From assembly GCA_031554215.1 (NCBI GenBank), contig JAVBKF010000040.1:1-27366 (forward strand): a DNA stretch of 27,366 bases. The letters are read 5' to 3'. Below are positions 23,513 through 27,366 of the stretch, piece by piece (position 1 is the stretch's first letter; each line of letters opens with the position of its first letter). The notes beneath the pieces are model-generated. The model saw only the letters and a program-made list of their open reading frames with translations, ran no database searches and had not been told where the DNA came from. Source of the DNA: JAVBKE01 sp031554215. Its GTDB lineage: Bacteria > Bacillota > Bacilli > JARBTR01. The position numbers and the translations under genes are program-made.

Positions 23513-24739
23513 ATGAGCAATTTATCGTCTGTACTTCATCGTAATGACCTCGACTATCTTGTCAGCCGGTATGCATTAGCTGAGGCATTACAGGCTGTGT
23601 CGGAATCATCCTACGGCGTGGGTGGTGTGATGATTAATCTGAGCACGAAAGATATTATCAAGACGCTTCATAACACGGTCATAGCTCGTGAAAATAGCAA
23701 TGAGATTCCCCGCTTAAAAGATCCCACTGCACATGGAGAAAGGCAATTGGTCGATTGGTACTTTGCCAATAAAGCAACGTTAAAACTACCAGAACCAAGT
23801 GAGATTCTGATTATTACAACCTTGGACCCCTGTTGCATGTGTACTGGGTCAATTCTTGCTGCAGGATTTAAAGTCATTGTGATGGCAATGGACAGCTTAG
23901 CAGGTATCAATTGGAACAGCGAAAATACTTTTGAGCCATTTGAAAATGAGTTATCAGCGCTGATTAAATCTTCATTTATCTATCCGGCAGTTCAGGAAAA
24001 TAACGAACGAACTGGATTTGGTGACGTACCGCTGTTTAATACCAAAACGGTAGAATCCGAAACGATTTCAAACTGTACAAAGGCATTTGAAGAAGGTGCC
24101 AAGAAAGCAAGAACAATTATTCATGACATCGCCGGATTAGCGGATGCAAAAGACCCATCACTGGCTCCGGTGGAATATAAGAATGCCTTACTTGCGGTTT
24201 ATCCAGATGCATTAAAATACTGCGCTAAAGAGCCAGGTGTACCTGACGAGGGCCTCGCGGATATTCTGATTGGCGTGGCGAATAAGGATAGAGAAAATGG
24301 TGGCGATGGCGATGCGGTAGCGTTTCTAGATTGCTTCGGTCATTTACTGATGTGTAAAGGCGGTATGAAGTCGATTTCTCCAATACGTACAGCCTATATG
24401 GAAACGATTCGTGCTTATCAAGCTGTGCGCTATTCACTTAGCAATGAAAATAAGGAAGCGTTGAAATATTTCTGCGAGCCGAAATTTGGCACCTTTGTTT
24501 TTGTTAAGGGATTTGATACAAGTGCTGCTAGCTTTGCCGATTTAGGGGCTTATGGTTCGACGATTCTAGGAAATGTGGATAATCCAAATAACCTTCAGTA
24601 TGTTCTGCCGCGGATTACGCAGGAAGCACTTGACACTCACATTTCTCGAATGCCGCCACGTTACCGTCAGTTGATTCGCCCAAAGCAAGTTCAGGATAAA
24701 GCGCTCATTGAGAAAGTTAGAAGCGGTTGTGTTTGCTAA
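23513..24739 (+). CDS. Two-part protein: CMP/dCMP-type zinc deaminase domain plus C-terminal domain of unknown function
   Basis: AGAAGGG lies about 11 nt before the ATG. Residues 15-160 look like a cytidine-deaminase-fold domain: TAHGERQLVDW gives the zinc histidine and proton shuttle (H74-x-E76), and TTLDPCCMCTGSILAAGF gives the P-C-x-x-C motif (C107, C110); an M-A-M-D-S strand follows as in nucleoside and tRNA deaminases. Ordinary nucleoside, guanine or tRNA deaminases are only 130-170 residues, so about 240 residues are extra. This part (180-408) has a helix-rich look, no signal or membrane segment, and ends in G-C-V-C. I do not recognise it. The protein is probably cytosolic and its substrate (free base, nucleoside, nucleotide or nucleic acid) is unknown. 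No immunity or defence partner gene adjoins it; it is a single gene with an operator-like repeat upstream and a terminator downstream. Confidence 0.75.
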   Translation: MSNLSSVLHRNDLDYLVSRYALAEALQAVSESSYGVGGVMINLSTKDIIKTLHNTVIARENSNEIPRLKDPTAHGERQLVDWYFANKATLKLPEPSEILIITTLDPCCMCTGSILAAGFKVIVMAMDSLAGINWNSENTFEPFENELSALIKSSFIYPAVQENNERTGFGDVPLFNTKTVESETISNCTKAFEEGAKKARTIIHDIAGLADAKDPSLAPVEYKNALLAVYPDALKYCAKEPGVPDEGLADILIGVANKDRENGGDGDAVAFLDCFGHLLMCKGGMKSISPIRTAYMETIRAYQAVRYSLSNENKEALKYFCEPKFGTFVFVKGFDTSAASFADLGAYGSTILGNVDNPNNLQYVLPRITQEALDTHISRMPPRYRQLIRPKQVQDKALIEKVRSGCVC

Positions 24740-24878
24740 TAGACTACACGCAGGACTTCATCTGGATTTAATGACCAGACACGCATGTCTAGATGCCCGT
24801 TATCAACAAATATTCTTTGGTCTAATAGAATGAAGGAAGAACACCCCTTCCCCAAAATTCGATGATTGATTAAATGAA

Positions 24879-24919
24879 AACTGAGGTATATCGTTGTCAC
24901 GTGATACCTCAGTTTTTTT
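24879..24919 (+). terminator. Rho-independent terminator after the deaminase gene
   Basis: AACTGAGGTAT (24879-24889) pairs with ATACCTCAGTT (24904-24914), followed by five more T. It lies about 140 nt past the stop, an unusually long 3' untranslated region, which also holds the weaker repeat CATCTGG...CCAGA...AGATG near 24759-24795. Confidence 0.9.
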
Positions 24920-25318
24920 GTCATTCACTTCACTGGCACCTCCCATTGTTCTCCCACTTTTCAATGATGACGCTAAATATCGTTTGATACAACTATAAAA
25001 CTGCATTCATCCGAAAGTTACCGCGCTTAATTGCAATAAGGCTTCACCGAACTTTAAAACCCTTCCCTTATTTCTTTTGCCATTGGGTTCTAACCTAGAT
25101 GACCAAATTGTCTTCCCCAATGATAAAGACATAACTTCAGACAAAATCCAAGCAAACTGGGCACTCTGAGTTTGTCCACTACAATTAATCAAGATAAGTC
25201 GTTCTCATTCAAAAATTCATTATTTCAAGTAAAAATTTTCAGCTTTTTTGACCATTGCAAAGTTGACAAACCACAAATGAAAAACAATGGTTATTTATCG
25301 TTTATCAGTAAATAATTA
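24920..25318. other. Intergenic region without a supported gene
   Basis: On the minus strand one frame runs from 25192 down to 24803 with a single internal stop at about 25007-25009. It reads ILSEVMSLSLGKTIWSSRLE and on, but has no ribosome binding site and runs through the terminator. I cannot link it to a family; it might be an old gene remnant or chance. Confidence 0.3.
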
Positions 25319-25347
25319 TTGACAACTAATTAATTTTGGCTTATGAT
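25319..25347 (+). promoter_or_regulatory. Sigma-A promoter of the DUF4173-like gene
   Basis: A perfect TTGACA (25319-25324), a 17-nt spacer and TATGAT (25342-25347). The start would be near 25354, giving a leader of about 55 nt. Confidence 0.8.
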
Positions 25348-25408
25348 ATTTTCAAAAGTAGCAATCACCAAAAGATTGTAACAAGTCATTGAACAAAGGA
25401 TGAAAAAC

Positions 25409-26929
25409 ATGAATGAACAAGAATATCTTCCAACATCTACACCCTTTCAGGCCAAACTCTCTCGAGAGAAATACCGAGTACTGATTGCCCTTGCTGCTAT
25501 TCTCGGCGCAAGCTTCTCGCTTTGCTTTTGGAATCTCAACAACATTCCACATTTGTCACTGCTGTTATTTTCAATTGTTGTGCTGACAACTGGTTATTAT
25601 GCAATCAAACAGCTTGGCTATCTAGTCAATCCCAAGGGGCTTTTCTGGGCAATACCAATTATGCTGTTATCGGCAATGAACTTTATCTTTGCTGAAAATG
25701 CATTCACCTATTTTAACGTCCCAGTTGTTTTCTTCCTGTACCTGATATATGCATTTGCACTTGTTTCCAATCAAACCATACTAGTGAATTTCTTCTCCCT
25801 GTTCACGAGGGTGTGTAAAGCTATTTTGCCGAAGATTGCCATTATCAGCTTTCTGATCAAGGAAACCAAAGCCTCTCGAAAAAGCAATTCTAGATGGGCG
25901 AACTCTCCTTTTAAAAAAGTGCTAATTGGGGTAGGCGCAGCACTACCACTGCTATTGATCCTGTTCGCACTGTTGTTATCTGCAGATATGGTTTTTGAAG
26001 AAATTGTCGGAATAAGTTCTGATACTTTAGCGAATTTCCTAGAAAATTTTCATTTAATCAACCTTGCTTGGCAAATCTTCCTGTTTGTTCTGGCGACTGC
26101 TTACTTTATCGGTTTTCTATATTATCTTGGCTTACCTTTGCGCCAATCCACTAAAGGTCAAAGCAGCCTGAAACTTGATCCAACCATTGCCTTCTCATTT
26201 CTGGGGGCGATCAATCTGCTTTTTCTCTTTTTCTGTGTCATCCAATTTGCCTTCTTATTTCAAAATTCTTTTTTTGAACTGCCTACTGGCATTACTTATG
26301 CAGAATATGTGCGATCTGGGTTCTTTCAATTGTTGTTTGTCAGTTGCATCAATTTTGCTGTCGTTTTCATATTTGTTTACTTACTCAAATCAATGGAGCG
26401 CAAGCTAGCAACGAAAATCATGCTATTTTGCTTATCTTGCTTCACTGCTGTGCTCATTTTATCGTCCTTTTACCGTATGTTTATGTACACGGAGGAATAT
26501 GGGTTCACCTTCCTCAGAATGGCTGTACTGACTTTTCTGGTAATGGAGACGGTTTTAGTTATAGCAACCACTGTTTACTTAGTTCGTGGCGGATTTAATC
26601 TTTTCCAGTGCTGTTGCATCATTGTTTGTGCCTTCTATGTACTTGTGAACCTAACGGCAAGTGAAGCTGTTGTAACGAGACTGAATATTGTCCATTACTA
26701 TGAAACCGGTGAGACAGACCCCTTCTATTTTTCTGAGACGATTAGTAAAAATAGCCTTAGCCAAGTTGAGGATTTCCAAGCAGACATTGAATTACAAAGG
26801 ATGGATGAGGAAACACAATATCTCAACACAAAACTTAAAGAAGGCATTACCAGAACGAATAACCAGATCAAGTTTGATCAAAGTCTTCGTTGGCAAAACC
26901 TCACGGTGATGCAACTTTTATCAGATTAA
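25409..26929 (+). CDS. Polytopic membrane protein of the DUF4173/DUF4153-like type
   Basis: The ATG at 25409 is chosen because AAAGGA lies 8 nt upstream; an ATG at 25400 overlaps this site. The 506-residue product has a short polar N-terminus, about 11-12 hydrophobic segments and a polar C-terminal tail of about 70 residues (from ETGETDPFYFSE). GITYAEYVRSGFFQLLFVSCIN in the middle is the strongest family sign: I-T-Y-x-E-Y-x-R-x-G-F-x-x-L is the conserved core of DUF4173 proteins. Their function is not known; some lie next to regulators or signalling genes. Here it stands alone with a strong promoter. A transport or sensing role in the cytoplasmic membrane is possible, but nothing in the sequence decides it. 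Confidence 0.75.
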   Translation: MNEQEYLPTSTPFQAKLSREKYRVLIALAAILGASFSLCFWNLNNIPHLSLLLFSIVVLTTGYYAIKQLGYLVNPKGLFWAIPIMLLSAMNFIFAENAFTYFNVPVVFFLYLIYAFALVSNQTILVNFFSLFTRVCKAILPKIAIISFLIKETKASRKSNSRWANSPFKKVLIGVGAALPLLLILFALLLSADMVFEEIVGISSDTLANFLENFHLINLAWQIFLFVLATAYFIGFLYYLGLPLRQSTKGQSSLKLDPTIAFSFLGAINLLFLFFCVIQFAFLFQNSFFELPTGITYAEYVRSGFFQLLFVSCINFAVVFIFVYLLKSMERKLATKIMLFCLSCFTAVLILSSFYRMFMYTEEYGFTFLRMAVLTFLVMETVLVIATTVYLVRGGFNLFQCCCIIVCAFYVLVNLTASEAVVTRLNIVHYYETGETDPFYFSETISKNSLSQVEDFQADIELQRMDEETQYLNTKLKEGITRTNNQIKFDQSLRWQNLTVMQLLSD

Positions 26930-27333
26930 TAAGTAAAAATAAAGACCTTGGCAAGACTATCAAACGAATACGACCTTTAAGCGTTGCTATTAAGTTGTGG
27001 AATTAGTAGCAACGGACATGATGTCAGTAGCTTTCAACATCACAAAAATAGCACGCTTAAAATCGAAACTAAGTAGGGGATGGTTGGTTTTCACTAAACA
27101 TCACCTCGCACAAGGGTAGTATGATCACCACTCTGTGTAAAGCCGCGCTCGTCATGGGCAAAATCGCCTTGTCGTTTGTAAAGTCAAATGCAACAAATAG
27201 TTACATGTAAATTATTCCAGTTACCACAAGTTAGAATTTTTGAATTTAATTTTCTTTGGTTTGATGGTTTTAAAGCAAATAAATGGCGAGCCACGGATTT
27301 ACACTGAGAGGTGACCATGCTACCATTTCAGGG
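26930..27333. other. 3' intergenic region with competing inverted repeats
   Basis: TTTAAGCGTTGCTA (26976-26989) can pair with TAGCACGCTTAAA (27049-27061) with one bulged base, or its right half CGTTGCT (26982-26988) with AGCAACG (27008-27014). Neither 3' arm is followed by a T-run. No coding frame with a ribosome binding site is visible in the rest. Confidence 0.35.
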
Positions 27334-27360
27334 GAGACAAGCCTCATTAAGGCTTGTCTC
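27334..27360 (+). terminator. Terminator-like hairpin at the window end
   Basis: GAGACAAGCC (27334-27343) pairs perfectly with GGCTTGTCTC (27351-27360) around a 7-nt loop. The window ends six bases later, with TT as the only visible tail, so the U-run cannot be judged. It lies about 400 nt after the last gene and may belong to a minus-strand gene beyond the edge. Confidence 0.5.
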
Positions 27361-27366
27361 TTGGCG

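Noticed and set aside
24803..25192. Minus-strand frame of 130 codons with one internal stop, possible pseudogene
   Set aside because: Runs through the terminator at 24879-24919, has no ribosome binding site and matches nothing I recognise.
1..27366. tRNA, rRNA, CRISPR array, insertion sequence, prophage or toxin-antitoxin pair
   Set aside because: No CCA-ended cloverleaf, no regularly spaced direct repeats, no transposase or integrase frames and no paired small genes were seen.

Overview
The window reads as chromosomal DNA from a low-to-moderate GC Gram-positive bacterium of the class Bacilli. The pointers are a Bacillus-like RNase J1, a YkuR-like N-acetyl-diaminopimelate deacetylase, a RocD-type ornithine aminotransferase, strong AGGAGG-type ribosome binding sites, sigma-A promoters, a CcpA-type cre site and a decayed LPxTG-like sorting signal. 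I cannot fix the genus. There is no tRNA, rRNA, CRISPR array, intact insertion sequence or prophage.

Layout. (1) 1-3470: the 3' end of an azoreductase gene, a 32-codon single-helix membrane protein, glucose-6-phosphate isomerase on the minus strand, then a PNPOx-family flavoprotein and a cupin, closed by an unusually long bidirectional terminator. (2) 3529-5650: an NADPH-type iron alcohol dehydrogenase on the minus strand and about 950 bp without an intact gene, which holds the frameshifted 3' remnant of a cell-wall-anchored protein. (3) 5653-13577: an MFS transporter, then the best defined system of the window: a MurR/RpiR regulator followed by PTS EIIBC, EIIA, a GH38 alpha-mannosidase and a ROK kinase. 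A sigma-A promoter, a perfect 14-bp cre-like palindrome and a 35-nt leader hairpin precede the PTS genes. (4) 13678-16479: minus-strand ornithine aminotransferase, a VOC protein and a Cof-type HAD phosphatase. (5) 17020-19141: RNase J1 without an rpoY neighbour, and a LysM protein whose CAP domain is cut off. (6) 19200-21944: a zinc/cadmium P1B-ATPase and a SmtB/ArsR sensor carrying both known types of metal site. (7) 21988-27366: an orphan N-acetyl-diaminopimelate deacetylase, a 408-residue protein with a zinc deaminase domain plus a large C-terminal region I do not recognise, and a DUF4173-like membrane protein.

How the genes work together. The PTS operon should import and phosphorylate a mannose-containing sugar; the GH38 enzyme cleaves it and the ROK kinase phosphorylates the released sugar, with RpiR giving induction and the cre site giving carbon catabolite repression. 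The metal ATPase and ArsR protein form an efflux and sensing pair with a typical TGAA-N6-TTCA operator at the ATPase promoter. Most other genes look like single units with their own promoters and terminators. The most novel protein is the deaminase fusion. Several intergenic regions carry strong inverted repeats that ordinary terminators do not explain.
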